A stretch of DNA of 12,679 nt from JBDNDK01 sp046719185 (GCA_046719185.1 JBDNDK010000056.1:1-12679), one strand, 5' to 3'. Counted from the stretch's first letter, positions 1 through 6,409 are shown. The notes: a model not told the origin generated them from the sequence alone. Made by a program: numbers and translations.

Positions 1-33
1 ATACTCGTTATAGTTCCCTACAAATCTCCGGTA

Positions 34-42
34 TGCTATAAT
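34..42 (+). promoter_or_regulatory. Extended -10 promoter inside CRISPR repeat 1
   Basis: TG at 34-35 and TATAAT at 37-42 form a perfect extended -10 element at the 3' end of the repeat. The predicted start is near 49-50, inside the spacer, so the primary transcript would already carry a crRNA 5' end with 23-24 nt of guide. No good -35 is visible, which extended -10 promoters do not require. Per-repeat promoters of this kind are established in Neisseria II-C arrays; their use here is inferred from sequence. Confidence 0.75.
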
Positions 43-99
43 TCTTTTTTAGGAGTAATAGTCTTTATAGAAGTTATAGTTCCCTACAAATCTCCGGTA

Positions 100-108
100 T
101 GCTATAAT
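100..108 (+). promoter_or_regulatory. Extended -10 promoter inside the terminal CRISPR repeat
   Basis: This is the same TGCTATAAT element in the last repeat, which has no spacer after it. A start near 115 would produce only a roughly 40-nt RNA running into the terminator at 118-156. Confidence 0.65.
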
Positions 109-117
109 AGAGCAAAG

Positions 118-156
118 AAAAATCCCCAATTCCACACAGGAATCAGGGATTTTTTT
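118..156. terminator. Bidirectional terminator between CRISPR array and cas2
   Basis: AAAAATCCC (118-126) pairs with GGGATTTTT (146-154). A second stem inside it, ATTCC (129-133) with GGAAT (139-143), closes a 5-nt loop, and a 2x2 internal loop separates the stems. A run of T follows to 156 on +. On the - strand the A-rich left flank (115-122) reads as a T-rich tail. It lies between two convergent units, the array on + and cas9-cas1-cas2 on -, and can stop both. Confidence 0.85.
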
Positions 157-169
157 CCATATTTCAGAG

Positions 170-490
170 TTAAAAAAATGAAAGCTGTTTGCTGTATTTG
201 TCTTTTTCTTTCTCTTTTTTTTCTCCAATCAACACCATCATATTAGCATATTGCTTTTCCGTCACCTGCATACATCTGATGGATCCTTCAGTGGGCAAGT
301 TTTCTTTCAGCCTTTTAATATGTTTATTCACATCATCAAGCCCATTGCATATTCTGGAATATATAGAAAACTGAATCATATCATATCCATCACGCAGCAG
401 AAACTTGCGGAATCTAGCATACCGCCTTCTAGCTGTTTTAGATACCACAGGCAAATCGAAAAATACTATTAGTCTCATAAAGTTACTCAT
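170..490 (-). CDS. cas2: CRISPR-associated protein Cas2 (type II)
   Basis: Cas2 is the small partner of Cas1 in the complex that inserts new spacers into the array. The protein has 106 residues with a ferredoxin-like start, MRLIVFFDLPV, that carries the conserved Asp (Asp12 from the upstream Met, or Asp8 if Met5 is the true start). The following PVVSKTARRRYARFRKFL and the 'FSIYSR' strand are typical of type II Cas2. The C-terminus is lysine-rich and short. The start ATG overlaps the cas1 stop by 8 bases (ATGAGTAA), which indicates translational coupling. It is the last gene of the cas operon and ends about 15 bp before the shared terminator. No csn2 or cas4 follows, which supports subtype II-C. 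Confidence 0.96.
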   Translation of the reverse strand: MSNFMRLIVFFDLPVVSKTARRRYARFRKFLLRDGYDMIQFSIYSRICNGLDDVNKHIKRLKENLPTEGSIRCMQVTEKQYANMMVLIGEKKEKEKDKYSKQLSFF

Positions 491-1379
491 ATCTATGTTC
501 TTGTATTTCCATCAACATAGGCATTTTCAAAAATTTCTGGTTTTTCTCTCTGCAGGCAGTGTGGAATGAAGATGCCATAATCTCACATGTTCTCCGCACA
601 GACTGCTTCAATCCATCTATCACCAAATCACAGGTAAGCAAAGATACCAGCTCATGCCTATGCTTTGCTGTAAACCCATCTTCAAAGCTCATAGAGCACA
701 CTTTCAGGTCGCACAAGGGTCTAAGAGGCTCTATAAAGTCATCAGCCAAATTAAAGGCATTCAGCTCACTATGATGATGCAAGCCCTGAGTAAGAATAAA
801 CCCATACTGAGCCAATGCTCTGGCTATGCTTCCTCTGAGTATTGCATAACCATAATTTAAGGCAGAGTTTATATGGTTTGTCTCTTGTCTGTAAAACCCA
901 TTGCCAAATAAACACTTGAAATATTCTCTTGCTGCATAAGCTTCTATATTTCCGGCATCTCCGCTGTCCACTTCTTTTGCAAGATTATATAGTGCCTCAT
1001 ATCCTGTTTTTCCACATAATTCAATACATCTGGCTTGATTTTTTATTTTTTGAGTTACTATCACCTGCCAAAATCTCCTTTTCAAAGACACACTCATATC
1101 CAACTGCATTCTGTGTATTCCAGTGAGTCTGCTATGGTTAGCATAAGGCAATCCGGCAAAGCATGGCAAATGCTTTCTATCACATATCAATACCAACACA
1201 CCAGCCTCAGCAAGCCTTGCAAGCAAAGCAGCTGTGATGAGCACTTCCTGGCTTTCTATCATCAGCACATTTATATCATCAACAGGCAATGTAACTTCCA
1301 TTTCCTGCATTATCTTTAGTTGGTCGTTTTCAAGCCTCAGTCTCGCCGGGTTCGAGATTACTATAGTCCTCCAAGCCAA
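483..1379 (-). CDS. cas1: CRISPR-associated integrase Cas1 (type II)
   Basis: Cas1 is the metal-dependent integrase that, with Cas2, joins prespacers to the leader-proximal repeat. The protein has 298 residues, normal for type II Cas1. The N-terminal start MAWRTIVI is the conserved opening of this family, so the start codon at 1379 is trusted even though it lies 50 bases inside the end of cas9. The catalytic region is visible: Glu146 in GNIEAYAAREYF, a histidine cluster at 201-203 in GLHHHSELNAFNLADDFIEP, and Asp213/Asp214/Glu217. All metal-binding positions are kept, so the enzyme should be active. It overlaps cas9 at its 5' end and cas2 at its 3' end, making one tightly packed operon read from upstream of cas9. 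Confidence 0.97.
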   Translation of the reverse strand: MAWRTIVISNPARLRLENDQLKIMQEMEVTLPVDDINVLMIESQEVLITAALLARLAEAGVLVLICDRKHLPCFAGLPYANHSRLTGIHRMQLDMSVSLKRRFWQVIVTQKIKNQARCIELCGKTGYEALYNLAKEVDSGDAGNIEAYAAREYFKCLFGNGFYRQETNHINSALNYGYAILRGSIARALAQYGFILTQGLHHHSELNAFNLADDFIEPLRPLCDLKVCSMSFEDGFTAKHRHELVSLLTCDLVIDGLKQSVRRTCEIMASSFHTACREKNQKFLKMPMLMEIQEHRYE

Positions 1380-4300
1380 GCCTCTTCTCCTTTTCTACAA
1401 GCCAATATTCACCAAGTGGGTCTATTTCATATTTCTCTATTGATACAAGTTTTCTAGCACCAATGCCATCTATTAAAATCTGATTGTTATTTGTCACGCT
1501 AATAGATAATGCACTTGTTCCTCTGTGAGTGCCTCTATAATAACCAAAATATTCTGCATTTTTCCCTTTAAGTTTAACTAAATCATAAGGATGGAGTGTG
1601 TATTGGAATTCATAACTATCATCTATCACAGGCCACTGCTCTTCTGGTTTATTTGCAGCAATGGCTTTATTGGGAAGCTTTCCTTCCATCATATCTTTCA
1701 CATACACAGGCACAAGATAATATTTATTATCTTTTTTGAATATATCCACTCTAACCATATCTCCATTATCTGCAATGCCTCCTCTAACAGGGAAGCCAGA
1801 TTTCTGGGTAGTAAAGAGCTTCACACTTCTCACAATAGGACCAGTGCCATCATCTTCTTTCAATGGCTTTCTCAAACCCTCAGCAAATGCAACATCAGCC
1901 TTGCCATTATGCTCTTTCATCTTTTTGACTATTGCCTCATATAATGGCGGATCAGCTTCTTTTGCTACAAGATTGTTCAAATCTTTCATTGTTAGAGAAA
2001 CGAGGCTTTTTCGCACTGTGCTGATGCCATCAGATTCCACTCTTTTTGCAGATCGAATAGTTTCTTCATGTATAGCACCACTGTATTTTTTCTGGAGCAT
2101 TCGGGATACAATAATAGGCTTGACTTCTATGGTGTCATCATAAGAAGGTAAATTAAGTTTAGCAATCTCTTCAGCAGGATTTTCTGAGAGCCTTGCAAGC
2201 AGTTCATGTCTGAAGTTTTTCCAAGGCATAGGAAGTCTTGGTTTTTCTGCCTCTATTTTTTCACCAGTGATATGGTTAGTGTAAGTTTGTCTTGTTTCAA
2301 CTGTTTTATAATACTCGGTAAGCATTTTTATTTGATACGGCAGAACTGTAGCAACAACTATAGCATCCATGGCATGGTGCAAATCGCTTTCATCTCTATT
2401 CTTTTCAAGACCCCAAAGATGACGAACTTTTGCAGTGACTTGACCATTTACAGTAACAACTGTTTGCTTACCGTCTTGATTATCAAACAGCAGATTACTC
2501 TTTAAGAAATTGCTTAGATATCTGCAAATGTATCTGGTGTCATTGAGGTTTCTATCTATATAGCCGTCTTCTTTCAATTCTTTCATAAGAAGATTATCTC
2601 GTTTTTTCCTGTCTTTTATCACAGACCGCACCCAAGCCTCAAACTCATTCCATCTGCCTTGAGGATATATATATTCATATGGTATTCTATTTCTCTTGTT
2701 TTGGTTTTCACTGGCAAAGACTAAAACTTTATTTGCCCTGCTGTCTATGAAAGTTTTGCTGTATGGCAGGATATGGTCTATTTCTGCATATCCCGGTTCA
2801 AAGAGTCTGCCAAGAGCCATTGGCTTTTGAGAATATGCACATTTTCCACCCTGCTCATTGTAGAGTCTATATTTAAGCAAATCAGTACCACTGATGAAAT
2901 CTCTATTAAAGATAGCTTTCATCTCTTCTTTCATTCTCTCATTTTCAGCTTTATTTTCCTTTTGCTTTTTTTCTATTTCACTTCTTTCTTTGCCACTCTT
3001 GCCCATATCTCTTGCAAGCTCAATATGTATTCTGTATGGACTACCATATCTTTTTATCACAGCATTTATCACTCTTCTGGCTTGGCAAAGAGACCGCACA
3101 ACCACAGGATTTGTGAGCTGATTTGTATCTATCAGAGGCAGAAGTTTGCTCTTTGTGCTATGAGTATTATTGTATCCTGCTTTTTCCACAGCTTCATCAT
3201 ATCTCAAGCCATCTTTCATAAATGGGAGTATATTCTTCAGAGCTTTGAGTGAAAGATGAGATGTTTTTGTGAGGCCATCAGTATTGAGTACAGCATCTAT
3301 TATCTTTTGACTATAGCCGTTTTCTGTGAGCTTTTCTTTTATATCTTCATCTGTTTTATATACAGTGAGAATGTATGCAATGAAATCCAGCTTATCAGTA
3401 TCATCTTTTACATCATCCCACACGCCATGCTCAGAAAAACTGCTTTTAATCTGATGATAACCAACCATAGAAAAGAACTTTTTGTTTTCTGCAGTTTTTA
3501 CATCTTCTATCACATCAGGCTCTGGATTGGTGTCTTGTGATGCAGTGTCTTGCTTTATATCAGATTTTGATGTTTTTTTCTTTTTTAGATAATCAACCTG
3601 ATTGGATTTGAATCTGGCATCATCAGGAAGATTGAGCAGTTTTCTGATATTTGAAAATTTAACAATTGCATGTTCATGTGCATAATCAATAATCTTTTGC
3701 TTTTCTTCCTGTGTGAGAGTGAAAGAATCACCATTTACAGAGTATGAGATATTGTTTAGATTATGCAGCAGATCAAAATATTCTACTGTGTAGCAATGCT
3801 TTGGTGCTCTTTTTTCATCTTGTTCAAATGTGCACTTGCCAAGAAGCTTATCTATCATTTCACCTCTTGTATAAGGCAATTGCCAATTGAATATATCTAA
3901 AAACTCATTCTCAAAATCAACACCAGCAAACTTGCTTCCAAAATTTCTTTGGCACTCAAACAGAGTTTTTATCTCTTGTTCCAACATAGAACGCTCTACA
4001 CAATTTGAGTAGGAATCTGTGGTGTTTCTTTTTCTTTGAGCAAACTTTTCATCTTTTTGGAAAAACTCACCAACAGTTCGGTATTTCTCAAGCAGAAGTT
4101 TATTTTGATTGATAGCTTCCAGCACCTTGCCATCATCTTTGTTGCCACTTTTCACTTTCTTTCTATTAGACTTAAAGCCTCTTCTTTTGACTATATGAAA
4201 TAATGCTCTGGCTAATTCTTCACCAGTGAGTATATTATCAAGACCTTTAACTCTAAGCTCCCAAGGTGTTGGTTTGTTTATTGAAGTAGTGAAAACTGAT

Positions 4301-4557
4301 TCTCTGTTTTCATTGGAAATGAGGTTGTATTTTACAAAGAGATCTTTAGCTCTTTTCATTCTGCCAGCTCTTCTTCTGATTCTTCTTCTGGCTCCTCTTG
4401 CTTCTCTTCTTGGTGCAGCAAGAGATGATTTTGTTTTTGGTTCTTCTGCAGGATTGAATGCTCTTACACCCAAGTCTTCTATTCTGTTTTTATCAAGGTT
4501 GAGCACTCCCCAGCCAACACTGTTTATACCAATATCTAACCCTAGAACATATTTCAT
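1330..4557 (-). CDS. cas9: CRISPR-associated endonuclease Cas9, type II-C
   Basis: This is an RNA-guided DNA endonuclease that cuts both target strands using a crRNA:tracrRNA duplex. At 1075 residues it has the compact II-C size (Neisseria Cas9 is about 1080). RuvC-I is at the N-terminus with Asp8 in LGLDIGINSVGW. The arginine-rich bridge helix spans about 49-75. RuvC-II carries Glu513 in HIELARDM. The HNH domain carries Asp594-His595 in EIDHILPYS, with Asn609 and Asn618 at the spacing of known HNH sites. RuvC-III has His728 and Asp731 in HHAMDAIVVA. All catalytic residues are present. A lysine- and acid-rich low-complexity stretch (about 325-360) interrupts the recognition lobe. The C-terminal 300 residues would be wedge and PAM-interacting regions; the PAM cannot be read from sequence. 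A GGGAGAGG ribosome binding site precedes the ATG, directly after the tracrRNA terminator. Confidence 0.98.
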   Translation of the reverse strand: MKYVLGLDIGINSVGWGVLNLDKNRIEDLGVRAFNPAEEPKTKSSLAAPRREARGARRRIRRRAGRMKRAKDLFVKYNLISNENRESVFTTSINKPTPWELRVKGLDNILTGEELARALFHIVKRRGFKSNRKKVKSGNKDDGKVLEAINQNKLLLEKYRTVGEFFQKDEKFAQRKRNTTDSYSNCVERSMLEQEIKTLFECQRNFGSKFAGVDFENEFLDIFNWQLPYTRGEMIDKLLGKCTFEQDEKRAPKHCYTVEYFDLLHNLNNISYSVNGDSFTLTQEEKQKIIDYAHEHAIVKFSNIRKLLNLPDDARFKSNQVDYLKKKKTSKSDIKQDTASQDTNPEPDVIEDVKTAENKKFFSMVGYHQIKSSFSEHGVWDDVKDDTDKLDFIAYILTVYKTDEDIKEKLTENGYSQKIIDAVLNTDGLTKTSHLSLKALKNILPFMKDGLRYDEAVEKAGYNNTHSTKSKLLPLIDTNQLTNPVVVRSLCQARRVINAVIKRYGSPYRIHIELARDMGKSGKERSEIEKKQKENKAENERMKEEMKAIFNRDFISGTDLLKYRLYNEQGGKCAYSQKPMALGRLFEPGYAEIDHILPYSKTFIDSRANKVLVFASENQNKRNRIPYEYIYPQGRWNEFEAWVRSVIKDRKKRDNLLMKELKEDGYIDRNLNDTRYICRYLSNFLKSNLLFDNQDGKQTVVTVNGQVTAKVRHLWGLEKNRDESDLHHAMDAIVVATVLPYQIKMLTEYYKTVETRQTYTNHITGEKIEAEKPRLPMPWKNFRHELLARLSENPAEEIAKLNLPSYDDTIEVKPIIVSRMLQKKYSGAIHEETIRSAKRVESDGISTVRKSLVSLTMKDLNNLVAKEADPPLYEAIVKKMKEHNGKADVAFAEGLRKPLKEDDGTGPIVRSVKLFTTQKSGFPVRGGIADNGDMVRVDIFKKDNKYYLVPVYVKDMMEGKLPNKAIAANKPEEQWPVIDDSYEFQYTLHPYDLVKLKGKNAEYFGYYRGTHRGTSALSISVTNNNQILIDGIGARKLVSIEKYEIDPLGEYWLVEKEKRLGLEDYSNLEPGETEA

Positions 4558-4569
4558 TTTTCCTCTCCC

Positions 4570-4613
4570 AAAAATAAGGATACCCCCGCCAATGATGTCA
4601 CTGACGAGGGCAT
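4570..4613 (-). terminator. tracrRNA 3' hairpin and intrinsic terminator before cas9
   Basis: Bases 4580-4613 form a 15-bp stem (starting ATGCCCTCG on the - strand, with several G-U pairs) around an ACAT loop, followed by CCTTATTTTT down to 4570. The cas9 ribosome binding site starts at 4569, so transcripts must read through this hairpin to express cas9 from the tracrRNA promoter. In Cas9 RNAs such a hairpin also serves as a protein-binding module. Confidence 0.88.
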
Positions 4614-4616
4614 AGC

Positions 4617-4702
4617 CTACGGTTTGAAAACCTTATTATAGAAACCTACAAATCTCCGGTATGCTATAAAAGGTTTCTATGGGGTAATAAGGATTCCCGT
4701 AG
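4617..4702 (-). repeat. Long interrupted inverted repeat folding the tracrRNA 5' half
   Basis: Three complementary pairs nest around the repeat-like sequence: CTACGG (4617-4622) with CCGTAG (4697-4702); CCTTATTA (4631-4638) with TAATAAGG (4685-4692); and TAGAAACCT (4639-4647) with AGGTTTCTA (4671-4679). The breaks are an 8x4 internal loop, a 5-nt bulge (4680-4684) and a 23-nt apical loop (4648-4670). In the RNA, the 5' leader would hybridise to the part of the anti-repeat that contacts the crRNA. Confidence 0.8.
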
Positions 4703-4710
4703 CATTTATT

Positions 4711-4739
4711 ATGATATATCAAAAATTGAGCTTTGTCAA
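4711..4739 (-). promoter_or_regulatory. Promoter for tracrRNA and the cas operon
   Basis: On the - strand there is a perfect -35 TTGACA (4734-4739), a 17-bp spacer and -10 TATCAT (4711-4716, five of six consensus bases). The predicted start is at about 4703-4704. This is the best -35/-10 pair I can find upstream of cas9. A TATAAT also exists inside the anti-repeat (4635-4640) but lacks a -35 or TG extension. Confidence 0.8.
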
Positions 4740-4893
4740 TAGATTTCTAATAAAATTTATTACACATAAATGATATTTGAGTTATCATATTTGTCTATAT
4801 TGCAACAAATGTTGACTATAGTGTGATTTGAATATAGAAGTGCTAGTTAGGTTTCAGCAAGCAAGTTCCCGAAACACCGGGGCTATGGTTTTA
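4740..4893. other. AT-rich intergenic DNA, nothing recognised
   Basis: This stretch lies between the tracrRNA promoter and the palindromic repeats. I see no gene, no convincing promoter and no strong hairpin. Confidence 0.6.
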
Positions 4894-5090
4894 ACATCCC
4901 CCTCTTTCACTTTGTTCAAGAGCTCCCTTCAAAGGGGGAATAATTAAAAAGACCCTCACGCTCCGCTCAGGGTGACAGAAGGATTTACACATCCCCCAAG
5001 CCTAACGGCATTTCCTCACTCAAAGGGGGAATAATTGTATAGACTCTTCACTGCGTTCTGAGTGACAGAGTTGTGCGTTAAGGGTGACAA
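4894..5090. repeat. Two diverged copies of a palindromic intergenic repeat (about 95 bp each)
   Basis: Unit 1 starts near 4894 and unit 2 near 4989. Each opens with ACATCCCCC and then has CAAAGGGGGAATAATT (4930-4945 and 5021-5036), so the C-run and G-run can pair as a stem. Each continues with an AGAC-CTCAC/TTCAC...TGAGTGACAG/CAGGGTGACAG segment (4950-4978 and 5040-5068). A further fragment, AGGGTGACAAAA, is at 5081-5092. No open reading frame is associated. Repeats of this general style (CCCCCTTTGA... and ...CTGAGCG...GTGACA) occur between genes of many bacteria, which I state from memory. The stretch is just downstream of the AraC-type gene and may help end its transcription. Confidence 0.7.
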
Positions 5091-5101
5091 AAGCCTAACT
5101 T

Positions 5102-6337
5102 CTAAACAGCTTCTTCATTTCTAGGGGGTCTGGGAGTTCTTAAGCCTCTTCTATAATCACCAGGGGTTTTGCCAACATATTTTTGGAATACTTTGGTAAA
5201 GTAGCTTTGGTCATTGAAACCACATTCAATGGAAATTTGTATGAGGTTTTTATCTGTATTCAGCAGCATTTCTCTTGCTCTTTCCACTCTCATTCTGGAA
5301 AGTAAATCAGTAAATGAGAATCCAAGAGTCTGTTTCACCACTCTGCTGAAGTGTGATGGAGATAGGCATGCAATTTCAGCTACTTCATCTCTTGAGATAT
5401 TCTCATTCAAATGTTCTTTCATATATCTAAGAGCTTCACTAAGCAAGGTAGAGTTTGGATATTGTCTGTTTTTCTTAATTGCATCCATTGCTCTTTCTAA
5501 CATAGACACCAGCCAACTGCAAAGCTCTTCTTCTGAATCTATCCTTGCAAGCTCTGCAAAGCTTGAGTAATTTGCACCCAATAGTTCAGTAGGGTCTCCA
5601 CCAGCCTCCACAGCACTTCTGGACATAGTAACAACCAACTCAAGAAGCAAACTTTTTAAGAGAGTTGGTCTTTCCCTGCCAAGGAAATAGATTCCTACCA
5701 ATACTCTGTTTAATATCTCAATAGCAGCTGCTTTCTCACCTTGCTTTATAGCAGCAATTAAGTTTGGTTCTTCAACTAAGTATAAATCCCTTATGGATTG
5801 ATAATTTTGGTCTTTTATTTCATGAATAGCTTCAGCTCTTTCAGATTCTCTCTGTGCTGATATTCTTCTGAGAAGCAACAATGAGGAATTGGTGAGATTT
5901 GTTCTTTCTGCATAGCTGAGGAGATCTAATGCTGCTTGCCTGATGTAAGTGGTAGAAAGTCCATTAGTTGTGATGCCGGGTTGTCCTACTTCCACATGTT
6001 CAACCACAATTCCACCAATCACTATGGCATTCACCATCACCGGCACAGCAAAAGCAACATAATTACCCGGGCAAAGCTGCATACTTGGCTCACCCCATCT
6101 TAGGGATTCTTCAATAGCTTTCTTTCTAGTTTCTTCACAAGATGGATGTATTTCTTCTCTGCAGCTAGGGTTGCCATATATTGTATTTCCTTCTATATCA
6201 CACAGCACACAATGCTGAGACCACTTCTTGAAAAAAGCAGTTTCTAATTTTGCAAATGCATTTTTCAGCTCAACAAGCCTTCTTCTAGCATTTTCAGGCT
6301 TTGCAAATATTACATCTTGTTTTTTATAATTTGACAT
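5102..6337 (-). CDS. AraC-family transcriptional regulator with PocR-like sensor domain
   Basis: This is a DNA-binding regulator of 411 residues. The C-terminal part (about 300-402) is a clear AraC double helix-turn-helix: ISRDEVAEIACLSPSHFSRV is the first helix pair, and GFNDQSYFTKVFQKYVGKTP followed by GDYRRG is the family signature. The N-terminal part (about 25-115) looks like a PocR-type ligand-sensing domain, with five cysteines (Cys43, 46, 59, 67, 89) in CVLCDIEGN, NPSC, HPSC and LCPGN and the closing strands AVPVMVNAIVIGGIV. The cysteine pattern would allow metal or redox sensing, but the ligand is unknown. The middle (about 120-290) is helical and probably mediates dimerisation. It has its own promoter region and faces the GH5 gene, so that gene and itself are likely targets. 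There is no signal peptide; it acts in the cytoplasm. Confidence 0.9.
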   Translation of the reverse strand: MSNYKKQDVIFAKPENARRRLVELKNAFAKLETAFFKKWSQHCVLCDIEGNTIYGNPSCREEIHPSCEETRKKAIEESLRWGEPSMQLCPGNYVAFAVPVMVNAIVIGGIVVEHVEVGQPGITTNGLSTTYIRQAALDLLSYAERTNLTNSSLLLLRRISAQRESERAEAIHEIKDQNYQSIRDLYLVEEPNLIAAIKQGEKAAAIEILNRVLVGIYFLGRERPTLLKSLLLELVVTMSRSAVEAGGDPTELLGANYSSFAELARIDSEEELCSWLVSMLERAMDAIKKNRQYPNSTLLSEALRYMKEHLNENISRDEVAEIACLSPSHFSRVVKQTLGFSFTDLLSRMRVERAREMLLNTDKNLIQISIECGFNDQSYFTKVFQKYVGKTPGDYRRGLRTPRPPRNEEAV

Positions 6338-6381
6338 TTGTTTCCAGCTTGCTTTATTAGAGGAATTATATTTATACTATC

Positions 6382-6409
6382 CAATATACAGTGCAATATA
6401 CAATATACA
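6382..6409. promoter_or_regulatory. Direct repeats CAATATACA (possible operator)
   Basis: CAATATACA occurs at 6382-6390, 6394-6402 and 6401-6409, and a partial inverted copy (GGTATATTT) follows at 6414-6422. The cluster lies 45-72 bp upstream of the regulator start, where its promoter should be, and about 160 bp upstream of the GH5 gene. AraC-type proteins usually bind direct repeats, so an autoregulatory or shared site is plausible. The A+T richness lowers confidence. Confidence 0.45.

Larger units (their letters stand above)
1..108 (+). CRISPR. End of a type II-C CRISPR array (two repeats, one full spacer)
   Basis: Two identical 36-bp repeats lie at 7-42 and 73-108; each begins GTTATAGTTCCC and ends GGTATGCTATAAT. 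They flank one 30-bp spacer (43-72), and bases 1-6 are the end of an earlier spacer, so the array continues off the left edge. Repeat length, 30-bp spacer, the GTT...AAT ends and the adjacent cas2 fit type II-C arrays. The anti-repeat upstream of cas9 is complementary to + strand RNA, so the array is transcribed on + toward cas2, against the cas operon. Repeat positions 28-36 form TGC-TATAAT, an extended -10 promoter. A start about 7 nt downstream would leave a guide of about 23-24 nt, matching Neisseria-type II-C crRNAs. The last repeat is not degenerate. The leader is not in the window. Confidence 0.97.
4570..4703 (-). ncRNA. tracrRNA (probable long form, also the cas9 mRNA leader)
   Basis: The - strand at 4635-4670 is the anti-repeat: it is complementary to the CRISPR repeat at 31 of 36 positions. 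The differences are a wobble at the first base, a 3-nt block opposite repeat positions 8-10 that forms an internal loop, and the last base. Next comes CTATAATAAGG, which closely matches CUACAAUAAGG of Neisseria tracrRNA, then a small hairpin GGTT-TTCA-AACC (4621-4632) and a 15-bp terminator hairpin with a T-rich tail. The predicted start near 4703 comes from the promoter at 4711-4739. Total length would be about 130 nt, and a shorter processed form beginning in the anti-repeat is expected. Upstream sequence in the same RNA pairs with the anti-repeat. Gene position and strand are firm; the exact ends are inferred. Confidence 0.9.

Noticed and set aside
43..72. Origin of the single complete spacer
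   Set aside because: A 30-base AT-rich spacer cannot be assigned to a phage or plasmid without a database search, and I see no match elsewhere in the window.
1591..3540. Several open frames on the + strand across cas9 (for example 1736-2143 and 2773-3252)
   Set aside because: They lie opposite a clearly conserved Cas9 and encode no recognisable domain; they are shadows of AT-rich coding sequence.
170..4557. Subtype II-A or II-B instead of II-C
   Set aside because: No csn2 or cas4 is present between cas2 and the array, Cas9 is compact, and the repeats carry internal promoters; all point to II-C.
4635..4640. TATAAT on the - strand within the anti-repeat as the main cas9 promoter
   Set aside because: The -35 position is unlike consensus and there is no TG extension; the TTGACA/TATCAT promoter upstream is far better. 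It remains a possible minor start.
4635..4670. A stray, degenerate CRISPR repeat upstream of cas9
   Set aside because: It is followed on the - strand by the CTATAATAAGG core, a small hairpin and a terminator, which identifies it as the tracrRNA anti-repeat.
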